A stretch of DNA of 64,000 bases, taken from assembly GCA_014240375.1 (NCBI GenBank), contig JAAZXB010000004.1, positions 113,437-177,436 of the forward strand, in the 5' to 3' direction. Within the stretch, counting starts at the first letter, position 1, and the number at the start of each line of letters is the position of its first letter. A program made the translations under genes and the position numbers. Source of the DNA: Planctomycetota bacterium. GTDB lineage: Bacteria; Planctomycetota; UBA8108; UBA1146. Shown piece after piece: positions 16,784 through 26,488 of the stretch. Under the pieces are notes generated by a model that was not told the origin of the DNA, searched no databases, and worked only from the letters and a program-made list of their open reading frames with translations.

Positions 16784-19609
16784 ATGCGGTCCCACATCAT
16801 CTCGACCCTCATCATCCTCATCCTCTCGACACCGTTGCTCTGCCAGACCCAGCTCCCCGGGTCCGTCTCCCAGACCAGTGCAGCGCTGGCTCCGCCGATC
16901 GGATCCACCACCGGACCGATGGCTCCGGGAGATTCGATCCAGTACGTCACTCACGGAGGAACCAGCCCTCTGGGTCTCTGTGTCGATGAGTCGGCCAGAA
17001 GACTCTATGTCTGTGACATGTTCAGCGGAACCACACATCTCTATGACATCGACAATCTCTCGGCGGGAATCCTCACGAGTATTCCCAATCCAGCGGGGAA
17101 TGTCTCGACCACTGGATTGGATATCGACGGAGAACACATCTACTGGGTGGTTCCAGGATCCAGCCAGAATCTGTGGAGATCTCTCAAGGATGGAACCAAT
17201 CCTCTGGCGATCGGTCAGCTCGATCTTCCTGGTGGAGGACTTGTCGGAGACATCTGCATCGACGCGGACCATACGATCTGGGCCGTCGATGTGACCCATG
17301 ATCAATACAGTAGACATCAACTGTCCGGCGAGTTTCTCGGTGACATCATCGGTCATCCTGCAGGAAGCGGTGCAGGAAATAGCATCGGTTACAGGAGCGA
17401 CTGCAATTTGTTGCTGATCCCCCACAATGCCTCCGGTTCCAATAGCGTCAACGTTCTCAGCACCTTGGATCTGACCGGCAACATCCGAGCGGCTTCTGAC
17501 ATCAGCAGCATCGGTGGTTTCATCAACGGTGTGGCCCATGCCACGGTGGGATCTCTGGGATTGCCGACTGTTTTCCTGGTGGATGCTTCTTTCAATCGAA
17601 TTTACGAAGTGGAAGCACAACCCGCTTGTCCTCAGCCGATCCTATCGGGTCAGCATGAGTACCAGATCTGTGGTCCCACCGGAGTCCGGTCCATCAGTCA
17701 CAATTCGCTACTGACCGAGTCAATTCTATTGGATCAATACGGCACGGTCGCGGACGTCGACCTGTATGTTGAAATGGAACATGATTTCGCTGCAGACATC
17801 ACTGCAACATTGATCAGCCCCAGCGGAACCACCGTGACCTTGCTGACCGAATCGCAGTACAACGGCACCCTCTGGGGGATCACCTTTGACCAGGATGGCC
17901 AGGGCATGTTGCCAGATGGCCCTGGTTCTCTCGATGATTTCGATGGCCAGGAAATGCAGGGCCACTGGACCTTCACCGTCAACGATCTCTACGCCGGTTC
18001 CAATGGGGCACTCTCCAACTGGTGCTTACGCGTCGACGAAGTGACTCGCAATGTACACCGTGGCGACTTTGCCGTTTTACAGCAGTCGGGAGTTTCGAAC
18101 CAGGCGATCAGCCAGGCACTTCCGCTGAGCGATGCCCTTTCGATCAGCAGTGCGATTCCTGTGACTGACGTAGATATCGACCTCAATTTGATGCATGGAT
18201 TGCTGTCGGATTTATCGGTGAAATTGACCAGTCCAGCAGGGACCGAGGTGACACTGGTTCAACAGGGACCCGCCTATGCCGGTGAAATACACAGTACCTT
18301 CAACCAAGATGCCATCCCCTACGCAGCGGAGAGCCTGCCGACCGCACAGCAGATGCAACCTCAAGGTCCAGGATCACTGGACGATCTGGTTGGCGAGAAT
18401 GCACAGGGCGACTGGACTCTATCGATCATCGATTCTGCTACAAGCGATGATGGAATCCTTCAGAACTGGACCTTGAATCTGCAGGAACCCGTGCTGCTCA
18501 ATGATGCTGGATCACCGCTGGTATACACGGTCGAAGTCCTGGACGACCTGGCCATCGAGGACCTTGAGGTGGAATTGAAACTGTTGCACCCCTCGACAGA
18601 TCAGCTTCATGTCACATTGACCTCACCGAGTGGCACCACGGTTCTGCTGGAGGAACTGGGTGGTCACGCAGGTCAAACCATCGATATCGTCTATGACAGC
18701 AGCGGCGTCGACCACGACGAGACGCTGGCCGGTAGCGGAATTCGAATGAAGCCCGCAACTTCGATGGATCCGCTTGTTGGCGAAACGATGGCCGGGAACT
18801 GGATTCTCACGGTACAGGACAACATCTCGAGTGCCGAGGGCTGGCTTACCGACCTGACGCTGGTGATTCATGGGGACAATCCTCCCTGCGTTGCCCCGAC
18901 CGTCACTGCGACCAGTTCCTCGGTGGCCAGCGATCAGCTGCTGCCGATCGCCTTTACTGCCATCCTTGGAGGCACTGCAGCGAATTTGATCTATTGGGAC
19001 TTCGGCGACGGCAGTGGGTCTCCCCAATTGAATCCGCTTCACGTCTATCCCGTTTCGGGAAATTACATCGTGACAGTAACGGTGGTGAATCCATGCGGAA
19101 CCGCCAGCAGCCAGTTCCCCGTGATCATCTGTGACCCCCCCGAGGCGAACTTTCTCTTGCCCGGCTGGATCGGGATTGCTCCCTTCTGTGCAGAGTTCAC
19201 CAATCTCTCGACAGGCACCATCGACCACCTGATCTGGAACTTCGGAGATGGCACAACGATCGAGAATGTCGGAGATGCTTCTTACTTCTACGAACTGCCC
19301 GGCTATTACAGTGTCTCCCTCGAGGCGCATGGAGTTTGCGGAACCGTATCGACCCAAGCTCGACTCAACGAGGTCCAGATCCTTTCGATGGGTGACACCA
19401 ATGCAGATGGGTTCATCGACACTTCCGATCCGATCTCGCTGGTGCTGTACCTGTTCGGAAGCGGTTCACCACTGGCCTGTATGAGGACTGGCGATGTGAA
19501 CGGTGACCAGCAATTGAACCTGGGTGACGTGGTCCATCAGTTGATGTTCATGTTCGGTGGCGGTCCTGAAGCGGCGCCGGTCAACAACTGTGGAAGTTGT
19601 GACATGTAA
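16784..19609 (+). CDS. Large secreted protein: propeller, three P-domains, two PKD domains, dockerin-like tail
   Basis: A 941-residue secreted protein with a signal peptide (IISTLIILILSTPLLCQ), started at an ATG with GGAGG 6 nt upstream. Approximate order: a beta-propeller-like region (50-280), three proprotein-convertase P-domains (290-420, 438-565, 572-695; each with LxSPxGTxVxLL, GPGSLDD or a related turn, and a GxWTxxxxD core), two PKD domains (702-782 with YWDFGDGSG; 785-862 with WNFGDGTT), and a paired EF-hand tail (GDTNADGFIDTSDPISLVLY and GDVNGDQQLNLGDVVHQL). No protease or glycosidase catalytic domain is present, so it is more likely an adhesin or matrix protein than an enzyme. Convergent with the fadJ-like gene at 5 bp. 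Confidence 0.88.
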   Translation: MRSHIISTLIILILSTPLLCQTQLPGSVSQTSAALAPPIGSTTGPMAPGDSIQYVTHGGTSPLGLCVDESARRLYVCDMFSGTTHLYDIDNLSAGILTSIPNPAGNVSTTGLDIDGEHIYWVVPGSSQNLWRSLKDGTNPLAIGQLDLPGGGLVGDICIDADHTIWAVDVTHDQYSRHQLSGEFLGDIIGHPAGSGAGNSIGYRSDCNLLLIPHNASGSNSVNVLSTLDLTGNIRAASDISSIGGFINGVAHATVGSLGLPTVFLVDASFNRIYEVEAQPACPQPILSGQHEYQICGPTGVRSISHNSLLTESILLDQYGTVADVDLYVEMEHDFAADITATLISPSGTTVTLLTESQYNGTLWGITFDQDGQGMLPDGPGSLDDFDGQEMQGHWTFTVNDLYAGSNGALSNWCLRVDEVTRNVHRGDFAVLQQSGVSNQAISQALPLSDALSISSAIPVTDVDIDLNLMHGLLSDLSVKLTSPAGTEVTLVQQGPAYAGEIHSTFNQDAIPYAAESLPTAQQMQPQGPGSLDDLVGENAQGDWTLSIIDSATSDDGILQNWTLNLQEPVLLNDAGSPLVYTVEVLDDLAIEDLEVELKLLHPSTDQLHVTLTSPSGTTVLLEELGGHAGQTIDIVYDSSGVDHDETLAGSGIRMKPATSMDPLVGETMAGNWILTVQDNISSAEGWLTDLTLVIHGDNPPCVAPTVTATSSSVASDQLLPIAFTAILGGTAANLIYWDFGDGSGSPQLNPLHVYPVSGNYIVTVTVVNPCGTASSQFPVIICDPPEANFLLPGWIGIAPFCAEFTNLSTGTIDHLIWNFGDGTTIENVGDASYFYELPGYYSVSLEAHGVCGTVSTQARLNEVQILSMGDTNADGFIDTSDPISLVLYLFGSGSPLACMRTGDVNGDQQLNLGDVVHQLMFMFGGGPEAAPVNNCGSCDM

Positions 19610-19614
19610 GTCTC

Positions 19615-21783
19615 TCAGGATTGGGAATGAAAGCGATCATTCCTGCTCGCCAGATCGACCAATAAACTACAGGGGCTTCGTGCAGCACCATTCTCGTGGG
19701 CTGCGCGAAGCCTCTCTTCGATGGCGGGGAGGCCCTCGGCATCGGCGGCACGAAGAGGTCCTCCGAGGTGTGGTGGATAGCCGGTCCCCATCACCATGGC
19801 CAGATCGAGTAGTCCCGCGTCGGCTACCACATTCTCCTCGAGACAACGAGCGGCCTCATCGACCATCGGATCGAGCAAACTGGAGATGATCTGTGCCGGA
19901 GGCAGCGTCGATGAACTCGCTTGAACCATCGGGTCGAGTTGACGATTCCAGGTCGAACTCTTGCCCCGGTGCTGGTAGAAACCGACCCCAGATTTTTTCC
20001 CGAGCCAACCCTTCTCGACCATCTTCAAGAGAATTGGAGACGACGCTGCACGATCTCCAAAGGCCGAGTGTAGTGTTTCCTGAACCTCGACACCGATGTC
20101 CAGACCGACCTCGTCCATCAGGCGGAATGGCCCCATCGGAAGCCCGTGAGCACGAGCGACCTCATCGATGTGCGATCCACTCAATCCCTTCAACAGTAAT
20201 CGTGAGGCTGCATCCAGATAGGGTAGTAACAGTCGATTGACGAGGAATCCCGGCGAGTCCTTGACGATCACAGGGTACTTGCCCAGTTTTCGAGCCAACG
20301 ACAGTGCGATACCCACCACCTGAGGATCGGTGAACTCCCCGGGGATGACTTCGACCAGTGGCATCTTGGGAACAGGGTTGAAGAAGTGTAGACCCACCAC
20401 GCGATCGGCCACCGGACTGTCCTTCTGGATTGCGGTGACACTGAGAGCGGAAGTATTGGTCGCAAAGATGGCATCCTTGGCCAAGAGCGGGGCGATTTCT
20501 GCCAGCACCGATCGTTTGACGTCGAGTCTCTCGACCACCGCTTCCAGCACCCCACCACACATCTCCAGGCCTACCAAATCCTTGCCATGACTCAGTCGCG
20601 AAAGGATGTCAGCCTGCTGATACGTGGTGATCCTGCGCTTTTTTCGTCGGCTCTCGATCGCATCGCCGATCTTTTTCAGCCCCTGGTCGATGGCTTCCTC
20701 CGAGATGTCTCTCAGCCGCGTACGAATCGATTTTTCGATCGCCATCGTCGCCACACCCGATCCCATCACTCCGGCACCGAGGACAATCAACTGTCTCGCA
20801 TCGGGCCAAACCCCTTCAGGTTGCCCCTCGACTCCACGGCGCACTCTCTCTGAATCCTGAAAGATCGACACGAGATTTCGACAAACGGGTCCCGTCGCCA
20901 GCCTTGAAACAGCTTTGGCTTCCTCGACCAGTGCCATTTTCTCCGATCGATGGGCACTCAACCGAGCCACCTCGATGGCGCGTTCTGGCGCGGGCATGTG
21001 ACCGAGCGTACGGGCTCGAACCGTCTTCGTCGCCTTCCGACAGACGATGTTCCGACCCAGTGTGGTTTCATCGAGGAAGTAATTGATCAGTCCTTTGCGA
21101 CGCTTTTTTCGCTGGGCTTTCACCTTGTGAAAACGATCTGCCACCATCTTCTCGATACACTGCAGTGACAGCGTACGGAATCCCTCGACCGGAACCGTGG
21201 CATCGACCACACCCTTGCGTTGAGCGACCTTGGCGGGAAGCCTGCTGGCGGACAGAATCCAACCCAATGCACCCCTGAGGCCGAGCAGCCGGGTCATCCG
21301 GACCGTCCCTCCGAAACCGGGAATGATCCCCAGGTTGACCTCCGGTAGACCAATTCTGGTGCGCGGATCCTCGACCGCAATCCGTGCGGTACAGCCGAGT
21401 GAGAGTTCCAGCCCGCCGCCGAGGCAGGTGCCATGGATCACCGCTATCGAAGGGATGGAGAGGCGACTGAGACGGCCGAAGAGATCCTGAGCCGAGCGGC
21501 ACGCATCGATGACCTGATCCACGTTCTTGGCCGAACCGATGGCATTCACATCTGCTCCGGCGATGAAGTGCCCGTTTTTTGCACTGGAGATGATCAGAGC
21601 CTCGACCCCGGCGAATTCATCGACTTGATCGAGGCGCTGTGACAGATCTTCGAGAACCGCCTGGGAGAGGACGTTGGCACTACTCTCGGCATCGATGATG
21701 AGATGAAGCCAGCGACCCGTCGGATCGTGATCCGGTATCGTCTGGTTCCAACTGGAGGAACGAATCAATTTCCACTGGCTCAT
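19615..21783 (-). CDS. fadJ: Fatty-acid oxidation alpha subunit (enoyl-CoA hydratase / 3-hydroxyacyl-CoA dehydrogenase)
   Basis: A 722-residue bifunctional enzyme of beta-oxidation. The N-terminal crotonase domain (about 1-200) has GTCLGGGLELSLGCTARIAV and GLPEVNLGIIPGFGGTVRM, which hold the two catalytic glutamates. The NAD-binding domain begins near residue 333 (LIVLGAGVMGSGVATMAIE), and GLHFFNPVPKMPLVEVIPG carries the dehydrogenase histidine; two C-terminal helical domains follow. The ATG at 21783 overlaps the thiolase stop (ATGA). The layout matches FadB/FadJ; the FadJ name is chosen only because the thiolase looks FadI-like. Together they turn enoyl-CoA into acyl-CoA shortened by two carbons. 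Confidence 0.92.
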   Translation of the reverse strand: MSQWKLIRSSSWNQTIPDHDPTGRWLHLIIDAESSANVLSQAVLEDLSQRLDQVDEFAGVEALIISSAKNGHFIAGADVNAIGSAKNVDQVIDACRSAQDLFGRLSRLSIPSIAVIHGTCLGGGLELSLGCTARIAVEDPRTRIGLPEVNLGIIPGFGGTVRMTRLLGLRGALGWILSASRLPAKVAQRKGVVDATVPVEGFRTLSLQCIEKMVADRFHKVKAQRKKRRKGLINYFLDETTLGRNIVCRKATKTVRARTLGHMPAPERAIEVARLSAHRSEKMALVEEAKAVSRLATGPVCRNLVSIFQDSERVRRGVEGQPEGVWPDARQLIVLGAGVMGSGVATMAIEKSIRTRLRDISEEAIDQGLKKIGDAIESRRKKRRITTYQQADILSRLSHGKDLVGLEMCGGVLEAVVERLDVKRSVLAEIAPLLAKDAIFATNTSALSVTAIQKDSPVADRVVGLHFFNPVPKMPLVEVIPGEFTDPQVVGIALSLARKLGKYPVIVKDSPGFLVNRLLLPYLDAASRLLLKGLSGSHIDEVARAHGLPMGPFRLMDEVGLDIGVEVQETLHSAFGDRAASSPILLKMVEKGWLGKKSGVGFYQHRGKSSTWNRQLDPMVQASSSTLPPAQIISSLLDPMVDEAARCLEENVVADAGLLDLAMVMGTGYPPHLGGPLRAADAEGLPAIEERLRAAHENGAARSPCSLLVDLASRNDRFHSQS

Positions 21784-23066
21784 GAGGCGATCCCTTCGAT
21801 CAGCACAGCTCCTCCCTGGCCGCCTCCGATACACATGGTGGCGATTCCATGTCCACCGCCGGCCTCATGGAGTTGCCGTGCCAGGGTCAGGATCAATCGA
21901 GCACCGGTCGCTCCGACCGGATGTCCCAGTGCGATGGCTCCGCCAAAGACGTTGAGCCGATCGGGATCGATGGCACCGGGAGTCCGCGCGAAACCGACTT
22001 CTTTGGAGTACTGGTCACTCGCCAGCGCTGCCTGACAGGCCAAAACCTGGGCCGCGAACGCCTCATTCAGTTCGACTCGAGCGATGTCAGCCAGTTCCAG
22101 GTCGTGATCTTTGAGTAGAGTCGCCATGGCATGGACCGGGCCCAGGCCCATCCGCAGGGGATCACAGCCGACAAATGCACTGCCGAGAATCCGTGCGACA
22201 GGCTTGAGCCCCAGACTCTTCGCCTGCGCCGATTCCATCAGCAGCAGCATCGCTGCACCATCGGTAATCCCACAGGAATTGGCGATGGTGACGGAACCCA
22301 TCTTGCGATCGAAGTAAGGCTTCATCCGTGCCATTTTTTCAAGTTTTGCACCGGGCCGAGGCCCCACATCATGCCGAACAACCCGGTCGAGACGCGGTGG
22401 AACCGCCAGAGCATTGATCTCTCGATCGAGCGAGGCCTCTGCCGCTACCGCTTTCCGATGACTCTCCAGCGCGTAGAGATCCTGGTCCTCTCGGGAGATC
22501 CCCCATTCACGTGCGAGTCTCTCTGCGGTGTTCCCCATCAATTCTCCGCTAAAGGGATCCCGTAACCCCTCGAGCAACCCGATTCGTGGTTTGAGATCGG
22601 CAAATTTGAAGTGAAAGATACCCGCCAACTTCTCGGCGATGTTACGTGCTCTCGAGAGAGAGGAGAGCTTGAAGCCGAAGGAGAGTGGAAACAGGATGGG
22701 AATCTGACTCATCGATTCCGCTCCACCAGCCAGAATCGTATCGGATGCCCCGACACGAATTCTGTCGAAGGCATCGGAAATCGCCTGCATTCCACTGGCA
22801 CAGTTCCTTGAAACGGTCTGTGCCGGTGTGCTCTCATCGAGTCCCGAGCGTAATGCCACGGCACGTGCCGGATTGGCGCAATTGGGTGGTTGTGCGACGC
22901 ATCCAAGAATCAGTTCATCGACACGAGTGGAATCGAATGGAACTCGATCCAGCAGGCCTCGGGTACAACTGCGCGCCAGTTCATCGACGGGAACACTGCG
23001 AATATCCTCGCCTGCCCGGACAAATGGAGTTCGTGCACCATCAACTATCACGACTTCCCTGGACAA
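21780..23066 (-). CDS. fadI: Acetyl-CoA acyltransferase (3-ketoacyl-CoA thiolase)
   Basis: A 428-residue thiolase, complete. It carries the nucleophile cysteine in SRNCASGMQAI (Cys89), GGAESMSQ, NSCGITDGAAMLL, the histidine in GGAIALGHPVGATGARL, and the second cysteine in TMCIGGGQGGAVL. It cleaves 3-ketoacyl-CoA with CoA to yield acetyl-CoA. Length and the extended middle (FGFKLSSLSRARNIAEKL) are closer to FadI than to the shorter FadA. It is coupled to the alpha-subunit gene by an ATGA overlap, so the two probably form a trifunctional complex. Confidence 0.93.
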   Translation of the reverse strand: MSREVVIVDGARTPFVRAGEDIRSVPVDELARSCTRGLLDRVPFDSTRVDELILGCVAQPPNCANPARAVALRSGLDESTPAQTVSRNCASGMQAISDAFDRIRVGASDTILAGGAESMSQIPILFPLSFGFKLSSLSRARNIAEKLAGIFHFKFADLKPRIGLLEGLRDPFSGELMGNTAERLAREWGISREDQDLYALESHRKAVAAEASLDREINALAVPPRLDRVVRHDVGPRPGAKLEKMARMKPYFDRKMGSVTIANSCGITDGAAMLLLMESAQAKSLGLKPVARILGSAFVGCDPLRMGLGPVHAMATLLKDHDLELADIARVELNEAFAAQVLACQAALASDQYSKEVGFARTPGAIDPDRLNVFGGAIALGHPVGATGARLILTLARQLHEAGGGHGIATMCIGGGQGGAVLIEGIAS

Positions 23067-23085
23067 AGAAAACCCACTTTCGAGA

Positions 23086-24435
23086 TCAGCGAATTCGGAC
23101 GTATTTACCAGAGTTCTCCTGCGCGAGTCTCTTCAAGAACTCCTCCTCGGCATCGATGAATCCGAGGGTGAAGATTCGGATCCCTCGCAAGTGGTTCAAC
23201 GCACGAGTTTCCTCAACAATTTGTTTCATCAGCATTTTTGAATCGACGGGCAACTGGTCACCTTGACTCCCGATATGAGTGGGAGCGCCATCCGTGATCA
23301 GGTAAATGGTATCCAGGGTCGGATCAGAAAGTGCGAGTGCCAGCGCATCGTCGGTGACGGTGATTCCACTCGCCTTCAGCGACAGGATGAACTGAACCGC
23401 AGACTTTCGATTCTTGCGCGAGGATTCGAGCAGAACTTCGCTCCACGGGTTCACTTCGGAGGAGAAGGGAATCACCGTGAATCGGCGTTCGTCACCCAAT
23501 CCCTCGATCGCCTGACACAATTGAGTACGAGCGCGAATGATACGACGGCGCTTCTCCATCAACTCCCGTAGCTTCTGCTCGACATTATCCCCCACTCCTG
23601 TGCTTCGGCGAGCGATCTCAATCGCTTCATCTGACGGGGGATCGGTCGCCAGCATCGATCCGGAGACATCCAGGATGAATGCGATGTTTTTGCCGGTCAG
23701 TTCCAGACCGAACAAACCAACACCCGTCGTTTTTTCGACCACCTTGTCGAGATCTACCTTCGAAGGATCGATCTCATCTCGGTGTGCAGCGATCCAGTTC
23801 TTGTAAGGGATGGCCCCGTGGAGAGAGAGCCCTGTCAGGCGGTGAAGCGCATCTCGGCAGGAGAGCCAGGCTCGATCCCGCGCTCGCCTGGAGAGGACTT
23901 CTCGACCGCCACGAACGGCACTTTCTCGTGTTTGCGTTTCTTCCCAGCGTGACATCGCGGAGATCAGCGGTTCGAGAGCGATCACCTCCTGGCTGTGGCC
24001 GAGAATCCTCGCCGCCACTCGTGCCACCTGAGGAGCCTTGTCATCGATGTTCTTGAGCGCCAGTTGAACCGAATCCACCAGATCCGATTGAAGGGAGAGT
24101 TCCAGCAGGAATACCCGAGAAGGCCATAGCTTGCATTTACCCATCACCTTGGGGATTTCCACCGCGAGTTTTTGACCGGGCAGGGATGCGAGAGCACGGA
24201 TGGCACCCGTGAAGACGCGATAACGATCGACGTGGTGCCACTGTCCTTCAGGTGTGGCCTCGACCGCTCCGATCGCCTTGGCAATCACTATCAGTGAGCG
24301 AATCTGTTGCTCCGCTACCAGCTGCTGGATACGCAAGATGGTTCCGTGGGTATCGGACGCATCGATCACCTTGTCGAGGCCTCGATCGGCAGGGAGCGGT
24401 AGAAGTAGAAGGATGAAGAAAAAAGGCGTTAGCAA
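23086..24435 (-). CDS. Exported helical-repeat plus von Willebrand A protein
   Basis: A 449-residue protein beginning with a hydrophobic signal (FFFILLLLPLPA). Residues 30-200 are helical, HEAT-like repeats. A von Willebrand A domain occupies about 245-449 with an intact MIDAS: DVSGSM at 256-261, a Thr in ASGITVTDDALALAL, and LITDGAPTHIG. Such domains bind metal and a protein partner. The start is TTG at 24435, overlapping the end of glyS by 7 bp, with GGAAG upstream; no ATG is near. A second protein with the same two-domain plan lies at 58866. Ligand unknown. Confidence 0.82.
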   Translation of the reverse strand: MLTPFFFILLLLPLPADRGLDKVIDASDTHGTILRIQQLVAEQQIRSLIVIAKAIGAVEATPEGQWHHVDRYRVFTGAIRALASLPGQKLAVEIPKVMGKCKLWPSRVFLLELSLQSDLVDSVQLALKNIDDKAPQVARVAARILGHSQEVIALEPLISAMSRWEETQTRESAVRGGREVLSRRARDRAWLSCRDALHRLTGLSLHGAIPYKNWIAAHRDEIDPSKVDLDKVVEKTTGVGLFGLELTGKNIAFILDVSGSMLATDPPSDEAIEIARRSTGVGDNVEQKLRELMEKRRRIIRARTQLCQAIEGLGDERRFTVIPFSSEVNPWSEVLLESSRKNRKSAVQFILSLKASGITVTDDALALALSDPTLDTIYLITDGAPTHIGSQGDQLPVDSKMLMKQIVEETRALNHLRGIRIFTLGFIDAEEEFLKRLAQENSGKYVRIR

Positions 24436-26057
24436 CGGATCGCTTCCCGGATGGCCTGCTTGGCTTCCTCCACCGGAAGACGCGTTTGTTCCATCGAATC
24501 ACGATCTCGAAGAGTCACGGTTCCATCCTCGATAGTTTGGCCATCGATGGTGAGACAGAAGGGAGTCCCCGCCTCGTCCATTCTCCGGTATCTTCGCCCG
24601 ACGGCTCCCTTGTTGTCATAGAACACCGGAAATTCTCGTTTCATGTCGCGGTAGATCTCCTGCGCCGCTTCTGGCATTCCATCCTTCTTGACCAGCGGCA
24701 GAACAGCAGCCTTGATCGGGGCCAGGCGAGGATGGAATTTGAGAACCACCCTTCCTTGCATCTCTCCCTTTTCGTCGGGAGCCATGTCCTCGGTATAGGC
24801 TTCGCAGAGGAAAGCCAATGTCGCACGATCCGCTCCGGCCGAGGGTTCGATCACATGCGGTAAAAATTTCTCATTGGTGACGGGATCCCGGTAACTGAGG
24901 TCCTTACCGCTACCACGATGGACCGGCTTGCCCCTTTCGTCGACTTCCACCTCCAGCGGATCGGTCGCGGGGTTCAACTTACCCTCCATGTGACTGCGGA
25001 GATCGAAGTCGCCACGATGAGCGATGCCTTCAAGCTCGCCGTACTCTCCCTCAGGTAAGAAGGGGAACGCATATTCGATGTCTGCGGTTCCAGTCGAATA
25101 ATGGCTCAGTTCCGATTCCGAATGTTCCCTGAGAATCAATCGGCTTTCTGAAAGGCCAAGATCCTTGTACCACTGCATGCGGCGATCTCGCCAGTAGCGA
25201 TACCATTCCTGAGACGAATCCGGATGGCAGAAGAACTCCACCTCCATCTGCTCGAACTCTCGAACTCTGAAGGTAAAGTTCCGCGGAGTAATTTCATTCC
25301 TGAAACTCTTGCCCACCTGAGCGATTCCAAAAGGGATCCGCACCCTGGACGAGTCGACCACGTTCTTGAAGTTGACGAAGATCCCTTGAGCAGTCTCGGG
25401 GCGAAGGAATGCGACGCTCTTCTCGTCAAAGAGCGCTCCCATGTGAGTTTTGAACATCAGGTTGAACTCACGCGGCTCGGTCAAGGTCCCCGGTTCCTTG
25501 GCATCGGGCCCAAAAACCTGTTCGAAATCTTCAACCGTCTCGAGGGAAACTACTTCGCCGTCCCAGCCGATCCGGTCTCGCTCCTTGGCACGGAGCCCGA
25601 AACACTTTTGAGCCCTGGCCGTGAGTGTTTCCGACTCTTCTTCCGGCTCACAGATGGCCGTGACGAAAACTCGTTTGTCATCCAACAGGGCCCAACGACC
25701 GCGAACCTGATCGTGGCGATAGCGCCGTTTCGATTCCTTGCAGTCGATCATCATGTCGTGGAACAGGTCGTAATGGCCGGAGCACTTCCACACCTGAGGG
25801 TGCATCAGGATGGAGCAATCGAGACCTGTCATCTCGAATGCGGATGCAGCGCCTGGTGGCACGGAGATGTCATCATGGTGGGTCACCATCTCTGACCACC
25901 ATGCTTCCTTGACATTGCGCTTCAATTCGACTCCGAGTGGGCCGTAATCCCAGCACCCATTCATTCCGCCGTAGATTTCACTGGACTGGAAGAGAAAACC
26001 TCGTCGCTTACAGAGCGACACGATCTTCTGCATCACTGCTGGCTCTTCGTTACCCAA
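24429..26057 (-). CDS. glyS: Glycyl-tRNA synthetase (single-chain, eukaryote-like type)
   Basis: A 542-residue class II synthetase of the homodimeric GlyQS type. Visible: IVSLCKRRGFLFQSSEIYGG, WDYGPLGVELKRN, motif 2 around AQVGKSFRNEITPRNFTFRV and REFEQMEVEFF, and the motif 3 stretch near EPSAGADRATLAFL. An anticodon-binding domain forms the C-terminus. The TTG at 26057 has GGGAGG 4 nt upstream; an ATG at 26033, corresponding to the usual MEKIV-type start, is the alternative. It charges tRNA-Gly in the cytoplasm. The VWA gene overlaps its 3' end. Confidence 0.95.
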   Translation of the reverse strand: MGNEEPAVMQKIVSLCKRRGFLFQSSEIYGGMNGCWDYGPLGVELKRNVKEAWWSEMVTHHDDISVPPGAASAFEMTGLDCSILMHPQVWKCSGHYDLFHDMMIDCKESKRRYRHDQVRGRWALLDDKRVFVTAICEPEEESETLTARAQKCFGLRAKERDRIGWDGEVVSLETVEDFEQVFGPDAKEPGTLTEPREFNLMFKTHMGALFDEKSVAFLRPETAQGIFVNFKNVVDSSRVRIPFGIAQVGKSFRNEITPRNFTFRVREFEQMEVEFFCHPDSSQEWYRYWRDRRMQWYKDLGLSESRLILREHSESELSHYSTGTADIEYAFPFLPEGEYGELEGIAHRGDFDLRSHMEGKLNPATDPLEVEVDERGKPVHRGSGKDLSYRDPVTNEKFLPHVIEPSAGADRATLAFLCEAYTEDMAPDEKGEMQGRVVLKFHPRLAPIKAAVLPLVKKDGMPEAAQEIYRDMKREFPVFYDNKGAVGRRYRRMDEAGTPFCLTIDGQTIEDGTVTLRDRDSMEQTRLPVEEAKQAIREAIRC

Positions 26058-26152
26058 TAGACCTCCCGTGGTCTGGACCGGATCGGTGGTGACCGGTTCT
26101 CCCGGACATCCTAGAAAACATGACCTCTTGAGGCAAGAAGACTGGAGTAGCG

Positions 26153-26181
26153 TTGACCCGAACCTGAAGGCTCACTATACA
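26153..26181 (+). promoter_or_regulatory. Sigma-70-type promoter for the 95-aa gene
   Basis: TTGACC at 26153-26158, a 17-bp spacer and TATACA at 26176-26181. Transcription should begin near 26188, about 13 nt before the TTG start at 26201, with GGAGG between. It is among the best promoter matches in the window and supports the small gene downstream. Confidence 0.75.
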
Positions 26182-26200
26182 GGGGTCTGAGGAGGCCCAC

Positions 26201-26488
26201 TTGTCCGTACTTACCGAAGAGCGATTGATCCAGTTCATGAAAGTGACCATCGATCTGGAGCGAGATTGTCTCGAAAGGCTAATTTCTGAGGGGACTCGCC
26301 CGGCCCCGGAATCGATTCTGGCCCGTTACCAGCAACTGGTGCGATCGATTGAGGCTGAAAAGCCCAATGAGATGACCCTGCAGGAGGAGGGCTGGGCGTG
26401 GATCTGGACCATCGGCGAGGGAATGAATCTGATCCAACTCTATGGACGATTGGCCTGGATCAACCTGCAGTTACTGGAATTGCTCTGA
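26201..26488 (+). CDS. Small acidic protein of unknown function
   Basis: A 95-residue soluble, acidic and mostly helical protein with several Trp residues late in the chain (EEGWAWIWTIGEG, LAWINLQLLELL). I do not recognise it. The start is TTG at 26201, with GGAGG 5 nt upstream and a strong promoter ending 20 bp before it; an in-frame ATG at 26237 lacks such signals. Its stop codon directly abuts the stop of the convergent argS with no base between. No signal peptide or motif is visible. Confidence 0.65.
   Translation: MSVLTEERLIQFMKVTIDLERDCLERLISEGTRPAPESILARYQQLVRSIEAEKPNEMTLQEEGWAWIWTIGEGMNLIQLYGRLAWINLQLLELL

Noticed and set aside
20162..20560. Alternative leftward ORFs inside the fadJ-like gene
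   Set aside because: Shadow frames of a well-conserved enzyme.
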